From positions 62,001 through 126,000 of the forward strand of contig NZ_JAJHUO010000015.1 in the NCBI RefSeq assembly GCF_020859565.1: a DNA stretch of 64,000 nucleotides, read 5' to 3'. The DNA is from Saccharothrix luteola. GTDB taxonomy: Bacteria; Actinomycetota; Actinomycetes; Mycobacteriales; Pseudonocardiaceae. A program made the position numbers and the translations under genes. The notes beneath the pieces were generated by a model, which saw nothing but the letters and a program-made list of their open reading frames with translations, did not search any database and was not told where the DNA came from. Below, in pieces: positions 35,804-44,787 of the stretch (its first letter is position 1; every line of letters begins with the position of its first letter).

Positions 35804-36102
35804 TGCCGTTTCCTTTCGACAAAGGGGAATGGCGCACCGCGGACATGGGAGGGCGCGAAACGACACGTGCGATGTCCCCCCCAGGACGTTGCGGCATCCG
35901 AAGCCTGCTCCGCGTTCGCCGGCACGGCCATAGCGCGACCGCCGTGCGTGCGGACGTCCGAACGTCCCCGCTCGGGGCGGACCTACGGGTTCCCGGTGGG
36001 TGACGGGGTTCGCCGGCCCACCCTGTGGAACGACAAGGGCCACCCATCGTCCGTCCGGGTGATCATCGTCGACAGGCGGGCGGCCAGGAGGATGCTGGAG
36101 GC
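35804..36102. other. 299-bp divergent intergenic region
   Basis: The region separates the secreted-protein gene (minus) and the cupin gene (plus). Open frames run through it but lack coding bias. The AAAGGAAA ribosome site of the minus gene and the AGGAGG of the plus gene mark its edges. No clear operator or RNA structure was seen. Confidence 0.4.
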
Positions 36103-36525
36103 ATGCGCACCCTGGTGGGGATCTGCTTGGCGGTGGTGTTGGGCATCGGATCGGCACCCGCGGCCTCGGCCACACCGGGTACCGGGGTCAGCGGCGTCAC
36201 GCTGTTCCAACGCGTGGTCGGGGACACGGAGTACGTAGTCCGGGAGGTCACCATCGCGCCCGGTGGCGCGACGGGCTGGCACTACCACCCCGGCTCGGTG
36301 TTCGGGCTCGTCAAGGCGGGCACCCTCACCCACTACCGCGCCGACTGCTCGGTGGACGGCGTGTACCGCGGCGGTGAGGCGATCGCCGAGGAGAGCGGGC
36401 CCGGTTACGTCCACATCGGACGGAACCTGGAGTCGGAACCGCTGGTGCTGGAGGTGTTGTACGTGAACCCGGCGGGCAGTCCGCTCGCGGTGGACGCCCC
36501 GAATCCCGGCTGCCCGTTCGAGTGA
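36103..36525 (+). CDS. secreted cupin-domain protein
   Basis: A 140-residue exported cupin. The signal peptide ends at about ASA/TP (residue 23). The single cupin barrel shows the metal-binding motif GWHYHPGSVFGLVKAG and a second half with YVHIGRNLESEP. The histidine pair suggests a mononuclear metal site, so enzymatic or sensory roles are both possible; the substrate is unknown. AGGAGG lies about 11 bp before the ATG at 36103. It converges with the DUF2330 gene. Confidence 0.85.
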   Translation: MRTLVGICLAVVLGIGSAPAASATPGTGVSGVTLFQRVVGDTEYVVREVTIAPGGATGWHYHPGSVFGLVKAGTLTHYRADCSVDGVYRGGEAIAEESGPGYVHIGRNLESEPLVLEVLYVNPAGSPLAVDAPNPGCPFE

Positions 36526-36526
36526 C

Positions 36527-36556
36527 CGCCGGCCGTCACGCCTTGACCGGCCGGCG
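36527..36556. terminator. 8-bp bidirectional stem-loop
   Basis: CGCCGGCC (36527-36534) pairs with GGCCGGCG (36549-36556) across a 14-nt loop at the convergent junction of the cupin and DUF2330 genes. The right arm lies inside the last codons of the DUF2330 gene. Confidence 0.45.
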
Positions 36557-37567
36557 ACGCCGCACGAGCACCACCGCGCCGACGGCCAGCGCCAAGCCGA
36601 GGAGCGTCAGCGGCAACGCGGGCAGCGGCCACGACGAGCGGACGTACTCGACCACCACGACGACCGCGCGGTGGGGCTCGTCGGTCGCCGAACGGGTGAA
36701 GCGGATGTCGTCGGTGATCTGCGCCGGCCGGAACTCCGCGTCGTAGCGGGTCAGGAAGCGCGGGCCGGTCAGCATCGCGGACAACGTCGGGTACTGCGGG
36801 TCCGGCCGCACCTCGCCCGCGAACGTGAGGTCGGGCGCGCTGCCCTCGGGCGCCGGGTTGGTGACGTCGACCCGGTGGTCGGCCAGCACGTACAGGCGCA
36901 GCGGCTGCCTGCCCTCGGCCGTGGCGGACAGCCGCATCGGGTAGACCGGCGTGTCGGTCTCGAACGCCAGCCGCATCGGCGGCAGGCCGTCGGCGAGGCT
37001 GCCGGAGGTCGGCGCGAGGCGCACGGCGACGATGAGCCAGCCCTCCGCGAGGTACGGCCCGAGCGCGCCCCCGAGGGCGTCGGGCAGCGTGAAGTCGTTG
37101 TCGCCCAGCCACTCCGTCACGGCGGTGGCGTCGGTCCCGGCGAGCTGGGCGACCTCGTAGGGGCCGATCTCGACGTGGTCGACGACGGTGGCGCGGCGGT
37201 CGGACCCCGGTGGCGCGCCCGCGCCGTTACCGTCCACCACCACGCGCCGCACCTCGACGTCCGGGCGGCTGATCCGGTCGAGCTCGGTGAACAGCTCGCC
37301 CTCGGCCAGCTCGAACCGGGCGCGCGCGGGCACCGGCATGAGGAACGCCGCCTGGGTCGCCTCGGACCGCGCCTGCACCGAGAGGGTGATCGACTCGGTG
37401 CGGCCGGTCAGCTCCACCAGCGCGGTCTCCTGCTGCGCGCGCAGCTTGTCGTTCGCGACGAACGCCCCGCAGGCGCACGCACCGGACATCGCGGGGTCGA
37501 CCGCCACCAGCGTGGCGGCGAGCGCGAGCACCACTGAGATCCGGGTCGCCATTCGGCCGGTTGCCAT
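36536..37567 (-). CDS. DUF2330 membrane-anchored surface protein
   Basis: A 343-residue surface protein of the DUF2330 family. A signal peptide (VVLALAATLVAVDPAMS) is followed by the family hallmark GACACGAFVAND, a beta-rich extracellular part, and a C-terminal transmembrane helix (PLTLLGLALAVGAVVLV) with a basic RRRRPVK tail, giving a type I anchored topology. The function of the family is unknown. The ATG at 37567 is preferred over 37552. It is divergent from the ABC-F leader region. Confidence 0.85.
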   Translation of the reverse strand: MATGRMATRISVVLALAATLVAVDPAMSGACACGAFVANDKLRAQQETALVELTGRTESITLSVQARSEATQAAFLMPVPARARFELAEGELFTELDRISRPDVEVRRVVVDGNGAGAPPGSDRRATVVDHVEIGPYEVAQLAGTDATAVTEWLGDNDFTLPDALGGALGPYLAEGWLIVAVRLAPTSGSLADGLPPMRLAFETDTPVYPMRLSATAEGRQPLRLYVLADHRVDVTNPAPEGSAPDLTFAGEVRPDPQYPTLSAMLTGPRFLTRYDAEFRPAQITDDIRFTRSATDEPHRAVVVVVEYVRSSWPLPALPLTLLGLALAVGAVVLVRRRRPVKA

Positions 37568-37719
37568 GCCCGGTCGGACGCGGCGGATGACCACCGGGTT
37601 CCGCCATCCGGCCGCCCGGTCTTGATCTGCGGGAAGGGCCTCCTTCCCGGCCGGTTCCCGGCGGCGGTCGCCGGGGTTTGCTATCGTGCAGTCGGAGAGC
37701 CGTGTGAAGGAGACTCGAC

Positions 37720-37749
37720 GTGATTGGTGAAGACGACATCTCCGGGTGA
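37720..37749 (+). CDS. nine-codon leader peptide upstream of ABC-F genes
   Basis: A short ORF with GTG start (VIGEDDISG, stop TGA at 37747-37749) placed exactly 7 bp after an AAGGAG ribosome site. Its last codons and stop lie in a hairpin, TCCGGG/CCCGGA (37741-37746 with 37752-37757). It ends 107 bp before the ABC-F start. Leader peptides of this kind sense drug-stalled ribosomes upstream of ABC-F and erm genes. It is not on the scale of a normal protein gene and the role is inferred from position. Confidence 0.55.
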   Translation: MIGEDDISG

Positions 37750-37789
37750 GCCCCGGATGTGATCGGCCACCGGCAGCAGCGCCGTGGCC
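37741..37789 (+). promoter_or_regulatory. candidate attenuator hairpins before ABC-F genes
   Basis: Two successive stems follow the leader ORF: TCCGGG/CCCGGA with a 5-nt loop, overlapping the leader stop, and GGCCAC (37765-37770) with GTGGCC (37784-37789), extendable inward by CGGC/GCCG. A pyrimidine-rich CCTTTCCTCTT follows. The arrangement fits ribosome-mediated attenuation: translation of the leader would change which stem forms. Confidence 0.5.
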
Positions 37790-37856
37790 GTCCCAGTCGT
37801 CCACCTTTCCTCTTGGGCAGTCGCGTTGCCCGCATCACCTCCGAGGTCTCACACCC

Positions 37857-39488
37857 ATGTCCGAAACCTGCGTCGTCGTGTCCGGCCTGTCCTTCTCCTG
37901 GCCCGACGACACCCCCATCTTCGACGGTTTGTCCTGCACCGTCCCGACCGGCCGCACCGGTCTCGTCGCGCCCAACGGCGCGGGCAAGACGACCCTGCTC
38001 AAGCTGATCGCGGGCGAGCTGCGGCCGTCGGCGGGCAGCGTCGTGGTCGACGGCGTGCTCGGCTACCTGCCCCAGGACCTGCCACTGACCGGCGAGCCGA
38101 CCGTCGCCGAAGTCCTGGGTGTCGCACCGGTCCTGCGCGCCCTGGCGGCCGTCGAGTCCGGCGACGTCGCCGAAGAGCACTTCACCACCATCGGGAACGA
38201 CTGGGACGTGGAAGAACGCACCCGCGCCCAGCTGGACCGGCTCGGTCTCGGCGACCTCGCCCTCGACCGCCGCCTGGACACGCTCAGCGGCGGCCAGGTC
38301 GTGTCCCTCGGCCTGGCCGCCCAGCTGCTCAAGCGGCCGGACGTGCTGCTGCTGGACGAGCCGACCAACAACCTGGACCTCGACGCGCGCCACAAGCTCT
38401 ACGACGTGCTGGACGACTGGCACGGCTGCCTCCTCGTGGTCAGCCACGACCGCGCCCTGCTCGACCGGGTGGACCGGATCGCCGAGATCGACGGCGGCGA
38501 GGTCCGCTACCACGGCGGGAACTTCACCGAGTACGAGCGGGCAGTCGAGGCCGCGCGGGACGTCGCCGAGAAGAACATCCGCAACGTCGAGCAGGAGCTC
38601 AAGCGCGAGAAGCGGGAGATGCAGCAGGCGCGCGAACGCGCCGCGCGCCGGGCGAGCAACGCCGCGCGCAACCTCGGCAACGCGGGGCTGCCCAGGATCT
38701 TCGCCGGCACCATGAAGCGCAACGCCCAGGAGTCGGCGGGCAAGGCGAGCGGGACCCACGCGGCGCGGGTCGACGCGGCCAAGGCCAGGTTGGACGAGGC
38801 CGAGCGCGCGTTGCGGGACGGGCAGAAGATCTCCCTGGAGCTGCCGCAGACCGCGGTGCCCGCCGGGCGGACGCTCTTCCTGGGCGAACGCCTGCGCGCG
38901 AGCCACGGCGAACGGGAGCTGTTCACGGGCGAGGGCGTGGACCTGGCCATCCGGGGGCCCGAGCGGATCGCGCTCACCGGCGGCAACGGCGTCGGCAAGT
39001 CCACCCTGCTGCGGATGATCCACGGCGACCTGGAGCCCGACGGCGGCGAGGTGAAGCGGGCCGACGGTCGCATCGCCTACCTGTCGCAGCGACTCGACCT
39101 GCTGGACGGCACGCTCACGGTGGCCGAGAACCTGGCCGCGTCCGCACCGGCGATGCCGCCGGCGCAGCGGATGAACCTGCTCGCGCGCTTCCTGTTCCGG
39201 GGCTCCCGGGCGCACCTCCCGGTCGGCGTCCTCTCCGGCGGCGAACGGCTGCGCGCCACGCTGGCCTGCGTCCTGTTCGCCGAACCCGCGCCGCAACTGC
39301 TGCTGCTGGACGAACCGACGAACAACCTCGACCTGGTCAGCACCGGGCAGCTGGAACGCGCGCTCGACGCCTACCAGGGCGCGTTCGTCGTCGTCAGCCA
39401 CGACGAGCGGTTCCTCGCCGAGATCGGGATCGGCCGCCGGCTCCGGATCGCCGACGGCCGGCTGCTGGACGAGCCGACGGCGGGCTGA
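37857..39488 (+). CDS. ABC-F protein, antibiotic-resistance/translation-factor type (copy 1)
   Basis: A 543-residue ABC-F ATPase with two nucleotide-binding domains and no membrane segment. Domain 1: Walker A APNGAGKTT, signature LSGGQVV, Walker B LLLDEPTNNLD. A long charged helical linker (about 245-330, the P-site tRNA interaction motif) separates it from domain 2: GGNGVGKST, LSGGERLR, LLLDEPTNNLD. Relatives bind the ribosomal E site and dislodge antibiotics or rescue stalled ribosomes. The ATG at 37857 has GAGGT 10 bp upstream. It is preceded by the leader/attenuator and followed 3 bp later by a second ABC-F gene. Confidence 0.9.
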   Translation: MSETCVVVSGLSFSWPDDTPIFDGLSCTVPTGRTGLVAPNGAGKTTLLKLIAGELRPSAGSVVVDGVLGYLPQDLPLTGEPTVAEVLGVAPVLRALAAVESGDVAEEHFTTIGNDWDVEERTRAQLDRLGLGDLALDRRLDTLSGGQVVSLGLAAQLLKRPDVLLLDEPTNNLDLDARHKLYDVLDDWHGCLLVVSHDRALLDRVDRIAEIDGGEVRYHGGNFTEYERAVEAARDVAEKNIRNVEQELKREKREMQQARERAARRASNAARNLGNAGLPRIFAGTMKRNAQESAGKASGTHAARVDAAKARLDEAERALRDGQKISLELPQTAVPAGRTLFLGERLRASHGERELFTGEGVDLAIRGPERIALTGGNGVGKSTLLRMIHGDLEPDGGEVKRADGRIAYLSQRLDLLDGTLTVAENLAASAPAMPPAQRMNLLARFLFRGSRAHLPVGVLSGGERLRATLACVLFAEPAPQLLLLDEPTNNLDLVSTGQLERALDAYQGAFVVVSHDERFLAEIGIGRRLRIADGRLLDEPTAG

Positions 39489-39491
39489 ACC

Positions 39492-41153
39492 GTGGTCGAA
39501 GCAGCACTGCTCGCGCACGACGTCGTGCGCCTCCTCGGTGGCCGGCGCGTCCTCGACGGTGTCTCGCTCACCGCGGCGCCGGGCCGTCGGATCGGCCTTA
39601 TCGGCGAGAACGGCGCCGGCAAGTCCACGCTGCTGCGGTTGCTCGCGGGCGTGGACCACCCCGACCGGGGCCGCGTCGAGCGACCGGCCGACCTCGGCTA
39701 CCTGCACCAGGAGATGTCGTTCGACCCGGAGGCCACCGTCGCCGACGTGCTCGACGACGCGCTGGCCGGCGCGCGTGAGGACCTCGCCGAGCTCGACCGG
39801 CTGGCCGGCCTGCTCGCCGGGTCCCCGGACGACGCGGACCTCCTCGCCGCCTACGCCGAGCGCCTCGACCACGCGCAGCGGCACGAGGCGTGGGACGCCG
39901 ACCGGCGGGCGAAGATCGTGCTCGCCGGGCTCGGCCTGGACGACGTCGCGCACGACCGCGCCCTGGCCTCGCTCTCCGGTGGCCAACGCGCGCGGCTGGC
40001 GCTGGCGGCGCTGGTGGTCCGCAGGCCGTCCGCCCTGCTGCTGGACGAGCCGACCAACCACCTCGACGACGACGCGGCGGGCTTCCTGGAGGAGCAGTTG
40101 CGCGGCCTGCCGGGCGCCGTCGTGGTGGCGAGCCACGACCGGGCGTTCCTCGACGCGGTGTGCACGGACGTGATCGACCTCGATCCCGCGCCGGACGGCC
40201 CGGTGCGCTACGGGGGCAACTACACCGCCTACCTGACCGAGAAACGTGCCCAACGGGCACGTTGGCAGGAGCGCTACACCGCGGAGCAGGAAGCGCTCGC
40301 CGCCCTGCGCGACGCGCTCGGCGTGACGACGCGCCAGGTCGCGCCGAACCGGGCCCCGCGCGACAACGAGAAGATGGGCTACGGGCACCGGGCCGGCCGG
40401 GTGCAGAACCAGATCGCGCGCCGCGTGCGCAACACCACGCGCCGGCTCGAGGAGCTGGAACGACGGCAGGTCCCCGCGCCGCCGAGGCCGCTGCGCTTCC
40501 ACCCGGACGTCCTCGCGGACGCACTCGCCGACGAGTCGCCCGACGAGGTGCTGGTGTCCCTGCGCGACGTGCGCGTGCCCGGACGGCTCGCGGTCGCCCG
40601 ACTCGACGTACCCGCCGGCGCGCGGCTGCTGGTCACCGGCCCGAACGGCGCGGGCAAGTCCACCCTGCTGCTCGTGCTGGCGGGCCTGCTCGAACCGGCC
40701 GGCGTGCGGCGGCGTCCCGGGCTCCGGGTCGACCTGCTCGGCCAGGACACCCGGTTCGACCGGCCCGGGCGCACCGCGCGGGAGACGTACGAAGCGGTGC
40801 TCGGCACGGCGCGGGCCGAGTCCGTTCCGCTGGTCTCCCTGGGGCTGCTGCACGAGTGGGACGTGGACAAGCCCGTCGGCGAGCTGTCCGTGGGCCAGCG
40901 GCGGCGGCTCGGGCTGGCGCTGGTCGTGGCCGACCCGCCCGAACTGCTGCTGCTCGACGAACCCACGAACCACCTCTCGCCTACGCTCTGTGACGACCTG
41001 GAGGACGCGCTGGGGCCGGGGCCGGGCGCGATCGTGCTCGCCGGCCACGACCGGAGGCTGCGGTCGCGGTGGTCGGGCGCCGAGATCCGCGTCGACCCCG
41101 TGCCGACCGGAACGCCGCAGGTCGGGCCGGTGGTCGTGGACGAGGGCGGGTGA
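39492..41153 (+). CDS. ABC-F protein, antibiotic-resistance/translation-factor type (copy 2)
   Basis: A 553-residue ABC-F protein with the same architecture: Walker A1 GENGAGKST, LSGGQRAR, LLLDEPTNHLD; linker about 230-330; Walker A2 GPNGAGKST, LSVGQRRR, LLLLDEPTNHL. It resembles the actinomycete self-resistance ABC-F group (TlrC/OleB/VarM style) more than the housekeeping Etta or Uup. The GTG start lies 3 bp after the stop of the first copy, so both are read from one mRNA. Two different ABC-F proteins behind one attenuator suggests protection against more than one ribosome-targeting drug. Confidence 0.9.
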   Translation: MVEAALLAHDVVRLLGGRRVLDGVSLTAAPGRRIGLIGENGAGKSTLLRLLAGVDHPDRGRVERPADLGYLHQEMSFDPEATVADVLDDALAGAREDLAELDRLAGLLAGSPDDADLLAAYAERLDHAQRHEAWDADRRAKIVLAGLGLDDVAHDRALASLSGGQRARLALAALVVRRPSALLLDEPTNHLDDDAAGFLEEQLRGLPGAVVVASHDRAFLDAVCTDVIDLDPAPDGPVRYGGNYTAYLTEKRAQRARWQERYTAEQEALAALRDALGVTTRQVAPNRAPRDNEKMGYGHRAGRVQNQIARRVRNTTRRLEELERRQVPAPPRPLRFHPDVLADALADESPDEVLVSLRDVRVPGRLAVARLDVPAGARLLVTGPNGAGKSTLLLVLAGLLEPAGVRRRPGLRVDLLGQDTRFDRPGRTARETYEAVLGTARAESVPLVSLGLLHEWDVDKPVGELSVGQRRRLGLALVVADPPELLLLDEPTNHLSPTLCDDLEDALGPGPGAIVLAGHDRRLRSRWSGAEIRVDPVPTGTPQVGPVVVDEGG

Positions 41154-41210
41154 CGCGGGAGTGGGGCGGCCCGGCCGCGCGTGCGGGGGTGGCGGCCGGG
41201 CCGGCGGTGT

Positions 41211-41291
41211 TCAGCGGCGCCAGTCGTTCGGGCGGCCGGTGCGCCAGTCGTTGGGGCGGCCGTTGCCGGTGGTGATCGTGACGGTGCTCAT
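41211..41291 (-). CDS. 26-residue micro-gene with duplicated GRPNDWR heptad
   Basis: A small ORF encoding 26 residues that begins MSTVTITTGN and ends with two copies of GRPNDWR separated by one Thr. Every codon from the ATG at 41291 to the stop ends in G or C, matching the coding bias of true genes here, and GGGAG lies 5-6 bp before the ATG. It has no signal peptide, cysteines or membrane segment. It is convergent with the ABC-F gene and divergent from the GGDEF gene. I do not recognise the peptide; it could be a regulatory or precursor peptide. Confidence 0.5.
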   Translation of the reverse strand: MSTVTITTGNGRPNDWRTGRPNDWRR

Positions 41292-41370
41292 GTGCTCTCC
41301 CGGGGTGCTCGACTCTGTGTGAGGGCTTGGTTACGGTGTCATCACCTGGTAGTGAGGCGGTGACACCCAT

Positions 41371-42675
41371 ATGGTCGCTGGCAGTCGACGACAGCGCGCA
41401 TCCCCTCTGCGGTGGTTGCGCGAGTGGTCGCTGTGGCGGCTGCCGCGTGCCGTGTTGGCGTACGTGCTGGGCGTCGAGGCCGTGGCGGTGGTCGCGGTGG
41501 CGTCCGTGGTGACGTTGACGCCGGTGACGGGCCGCCACTGGGTGTGGTTCGCGGTGCTGGCCGGCGCGGCCGTGGTGCACTTCGAGGCGGCGCGCGGGCT
41601 GGAACGGGTGCGCGAGGTGGCGGCCGAGGGCAGCCCGTACGCGCACCCGCAGTCGATCTGGCTGTTCGCGGGCGTGCTGGTGCTGCCGCCGCCGCTGCTG
41701 GCCGGGCTGGTCGCGGTGAGCTACGGCTACGGGTGGGTGCGGATCTACCGGCGCAGCCCGCTGCACCGCAAGGTCTTCTCCGCCGCCACGGTGCTGCTCG
41801 CCTGCTTCTCGGCGGGCGCGATCCTGCTGGCGGTGCACCCCGATCCGGCGCCGGCGCACGCCGCGCAGCTGACCGGCCCGGTCGACCTGGGCGCCCTGGT
41901 GGCGGCCGGTGTCGCGTACTGGCTCGTCAACCTCGCGCTGGTGGTGGGCGCGATCCTGCTGTCCACTCCGGTCCGGCCGGGCCGCGACGTGCTGGGGCCG
42001 TTGAGCCAGCAGCTGGTCATCGCCGCGTCGATCGGGCTGGGCACGGGCTTGGCCGTGGTGCTGGTGACGGCGCCGTGGGTGGTGCCGGTGCTGGTGGTGA
42101 CCATGCTCGGGATGCACCTGGGGCTCCTGCTGCCGGTCTACCGCACCGCCGCCCGGGTCGACGGCAAGACGGGCACGCTGACCTCGGTGGCCTGGACCGA
42201 GCGGGCCTCCTCCGAGCTGTCCCGCTCCGCGGCGACCGGCGTGCCGATGGCCGTGCTCTTGCTCGACCTGGACCACTTCAGCGACATCAACAACACCCGC
42301 GGGCACCTGGCGGGCGACCACGCGCTGCGCGCCGTGGCCACCGAGCTGCGCCGCCAGGTCCGCGACGGCGACCTGGTCGGCCGGTGGGGCGGCGAGGAGT
42401 TCGTGGTGCTGCTGCCCGGGACCGACCCGGCCGACGCCCGGCAGGTCGCCGAGCGGATCCGCGCCGCGGTCCGCGAGCCGTTGACCGACGTGCCCGGCGC
42501 GGCCGTGGGTGTCGACGGCGCGCTGCGGATCACCGCGTCGCTGGGCGTGGCGGTGTTCCCCGTGCACGGCCGCACCGTGGACGAGTTGCTGCTGGCCGCC
42601 GACACCGCCCTGTACCGCGCGAAGAACAACGGTCGGGACCGGGTGGAGACCGCGCCGGCCGGGACCGCCGGCTGA
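41371..42675 (+). CDS. membrane-bound diguanylate cyclase (GGDEF)
   Basis: A 434-residue protein with an N-terminal membrane domain of about six helices (residues 20-235) and a C-terminal GGDEF domain (about 255-425). The active-site motif is GGEEF in LVGRWGGEEFVVLLPG, and an inhibitory RxxD site (RDGD) lies five residues upstream, so product feedback by c-di-GMP is expected. It should make c-di-GMP in response to an unknown envelope signal. The MFS gene follows after 6 bp, probably in the same operon. Confidence 0.9.
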   Translation: MVAGSRRQRASPLRWLREWSLWRLPRAVLAYVLGVEAVAVVAVASVVTLTPVTGRHWVWFAVLAGAAVVHFEAARGLERVREVAAEGSPYAHPQSIWLFAGVLVLPPPLLAGLVAVSYGYGWVRIYRRSPLHRKVFSAATVLLACFSAGAILLAVHPDPAPAHAAQLTGPVDLGALVAAGVAYWLVNLALVVGAILLSTPVRPGRDVLGPLSQQLVIAASIGLGTGLAVVLVTAPWVVPVLVVTMLGMHLGLLLPVYRTAARVDGKTGTLTSVAWTERASSELSRSAATGVPMAVLLLDLDHFSDINNTRGHLAGDHALRAVATELRRQVRDGDLVGRWGGEEFVVLLPGTDPADARQVAERIRAAVREPLTDVPGAAVGVDGALRITASLGVAVFPVHGRTVDELLLAADTALYRAKNNGRDRVETAPAGTAG

Positions 42676-42681
42676 CCCCGG

Positions 42682-43917
42682 ATGGTCGACCAGGACGCCG
42701 GGCGGGCCCGGTACCGCGAGGTGTTCGCCTCCACCGAGTTCCGGGCGCTGTTCGCCGCGCACACCGTCTCCACCATCGGCGACCAGTTCGCCCGGGTCGC
42801 GCTCACGGTGCTGGTGTTCCGCGACACCGGCTCGCCCGCGTGGGCGGCGATCACCTACGCGTTGACGTTCCTGCCCGACCTGATCGGCGGTCCCCTGTTG
42901 GCCGGCTTGGCCGACCGGTACCCGCGGCGCGCCGTGATGGTGTGCTCCGACCTGGTGCGCGCCGTGCTGGTCGCGCTGATGGCCGTGCCGGTCCTGCCGT
43001 GGCCGGTGGTGTGCGGGCTGCTCGTGCTGCTGCAGTTGGCCGGCGCGCCCGCGGTGCCGGCCCGGACGGCGCTGCTGCCGCACGTCCTGCCCGGTCCCGC
43101 GTTCCGCGCGGGCGCCGCCGCGCTGTCCACCGTGAGCCAGGCCGCCCAGGTCGCCGGGTTCGCCGCCGGCGGGGTCCTGGTCATCGCCGTGGGCACGGGC
43201 GGTGTGCTGCTGCTGGACGCCGTGTCGTTCGCGGTGTCGGCCGCCGCCGTGGCCTGGTGGGTGAAGAGCCGGCCCGCGCCCGGTGGCGGCGGCGCGGAGC
43301 GGCCCGGGTGGTGGCGCGCGATGACGGCCGGCGCGACCCTGGTGTGGCGCGACCGCAGGCTCCTCGCGTTGATCTGCTTCGCGTCGCTGTCCGCGTTCTA
43401 CATCAGCGGTGAGGCGCTGGCCGTGCCGCTGGCCGACCAGTTCGGCGGCGGGCCGGTCGCGGCCGGGCTGCTGTTCGCCGCCTACCCGGCCGGGTGCGCG
43501 CTGGCGAGCCTGGTCGTCGCCACCCGCCCGGAAGCCGCCCAGCTGCGCGCCCTGCCCGTGCTGGCGGTGGCCACCAGCGCGCCGCTGGTCGTCTGCTTCC
43601 TGCACCCCGGCCTGCCGGTCCTGGTACTGCTGTTCGTGGCGTCCGGCGCCGCGTCGAGCTACCACGCCATCGCCTCGCCGACGTTCGCCCTGTGGACGCC
43701 GGACGAGGCCCGGGGTCAGGTCTACGGCTTGGCGGTGACCGCGCTCAAGATCGCCCAAGGGCTCGGGGTCGCCGCCGCCGGGCTCGCCGCCGAGCACGTG
43801 CCGCCGCACCAGGTCGTCGCGGCCGGCGGCGTGCTGGGCGTGCTGGCGGCCTTGGGCGTCGGCGTGCTGTGGCGGCGCAGCGGGGCCACCCGTGTGGGGC
43901 GGACCGTCACCCCGTGA
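42682..43917 (+). CDS. MFS transporter
   Basis: A 411-residue major facilitator superfamily protein with about 12 transmembrane helices in two halves. The conserved MFS loop 2-3 motif appears as GLADRYPRRAVMV, and SPAWAAITYALTFLPDLIGGPLLAGL is typical of the enterobactin exporter-like/MFS_3 group of drug and siderophore exporters. It starts 6 bp after the GGDEF gene, so expression is linked to it. The substrate is unknown; the nearby ABC-F resistance genes make drug export plausible but this is inference. Confidence 0.88.
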   Translation: MVDQDAGRARYREVFASTEFRALFAAHTVSTIGDQFARVALTVLVFRDTGSPAWAAITYALTFLPDLIGGPLLAGLADRYPRRAVMVCSDLVRAVLVALMAVPVLPWPVVCGLLVLLQLAGAPAVPARTALLPHVLPGPAFRAGAAALSTVSQAAQVAGFAAGGVLVIAVGTGGVLLLDAVSFAVSAAAVAWWVKSRPAPGGGGAERPGWWRAMTAGATLVWRDRRLLALICFASLSAFYISGEALAVPLADQFGGGPVAAGLLFAAYPAGCALASLVVATRPEAAQLRALPVLAVATSAPLVVCFLHPGLPVLVLLFVASGAASSYHAIASPTFALWTPDEARGQVYGLAVTALKIAQGLGVAAAGLAAEHVPPHQVVAAGGVLGVLAALGVGVLWRRSGATRVGRTVTP

Positions 43918-43957
43918 GGATCTCGTCGATGCGACGCCCGGCGGCGTTCATGCCGTC

Positions 43958-44704
43958 TCAGCGCCCAGGGCTGCCCAGGTGCCGGGCGAAGAACCGGATC
44001 GAGCTGTCGATCTCGAAGGACGGGACTCTGAAGTGGCTGCCGGGGTTGGCGTGCAAGGTCTTCTCGGTGGAACCGAGCGCGTCGAACAGCTTCATGACGG
44101 AGTCCCGCGGATTCCCTTCATCGTCCCACTGCAGCACGAACTCGACCGGGATCGTGATCCGCGCCGCCGTGTCGACGAGCCAGTCGCTCCCGACGAGGCC
44201 GAGGACCGCGGCCGTGATCCGGGGTTCGGCCGCGACGAGGCGGATGCCCATCTCGCCGGCCTGGGACAGGCCGTAGTACCCGACGGGCGAGCCTTTGCCT
44301 ACGGAGTCCAGTTCCTGGAGCGCGTCCAGGGTGGTCTGCCAGTCGGGTACGAGTTCTGCCGCCACGGTGTCGTTGAGCTCGGGCCACGCCGGGCCGAAGG
44401 GCTCGCCCGCTGCCTCCCGTGCCTGGATGACCGCGACGAGCCGCCGGATCTCCGGGTGCGCCGGCCTGTCCCCGGTACCCGGCGCGTCGATCGCGGCCAC
44501 CGCGAAGCCGCACGAGGTGACGTAGGGGAAAGCTCGGGAGACGACCTCCCACCCCTTCTTGTGCCCGCCGCCGCCGTGCCCGATCAAGACCAGCGGACGG
44601 GGACCGGAGCCCTCGGCGGGCGTCCAGAGCACCCCGGGGATCTCCCCGATGGTGAAGAGCCGCTCGCGGATGCCGTCGGCGGCGGTGTCCGAGGTGATGC
44701 GCAT
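43958..44704 (-). CDS. dienelactone-hydrolase-family alpha/beta-hydrolase
   Basis: A 248-residue alpha/beta-hydrolase. The oxyanion-hole segment is VLIGHGGGGHKKG (39-51), the nucleophile elbow YGLSQAGEMG gives Ser147, an Asp lies in LQWDDEGNP (194 or 195) and the His is His224 in NPGSHFRV. This is an intact triad, unlike the hydrolase-like protein at 11.6 kb. No signal peptide. The substrate is unknown. The ATG at 44704 has no ribosome site and may be leaderless, with a TTCAAT 6-7 bp upstream as a possible -10 box. Confidence 0.85.
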   Translation of the reverse strand: MRITSDTAADGIRERLFTIGEIPGVLWTPAEGSGPRPLVLIGHGGGGHKKGWEVVSRAFPYVTSCGFAVAAIDAPGTGDRPAHPEIRRLVAVIQAREAAGEPFGPAWPELNDTVAAELVPDWQTTLDALQELDSVGKGSPVGYYGLSQAGEMGIRLVAAEPRITAAVLGLVGSDWLVDTAARITIPVEFVLQWDDEGNPRDSVMKLFDALGSTEKTLHANPGSHFRVPSFEIDSSIRFFARHLGSPGR

Positions 44705-44787
44705 GGCGGCATTGAACCGGCGTTCCCGCTGACGTGGCGAGCCGATTACCCGGGCGGCCAGGCCCGCGGCGGTGGGAGCTGCCGGCG

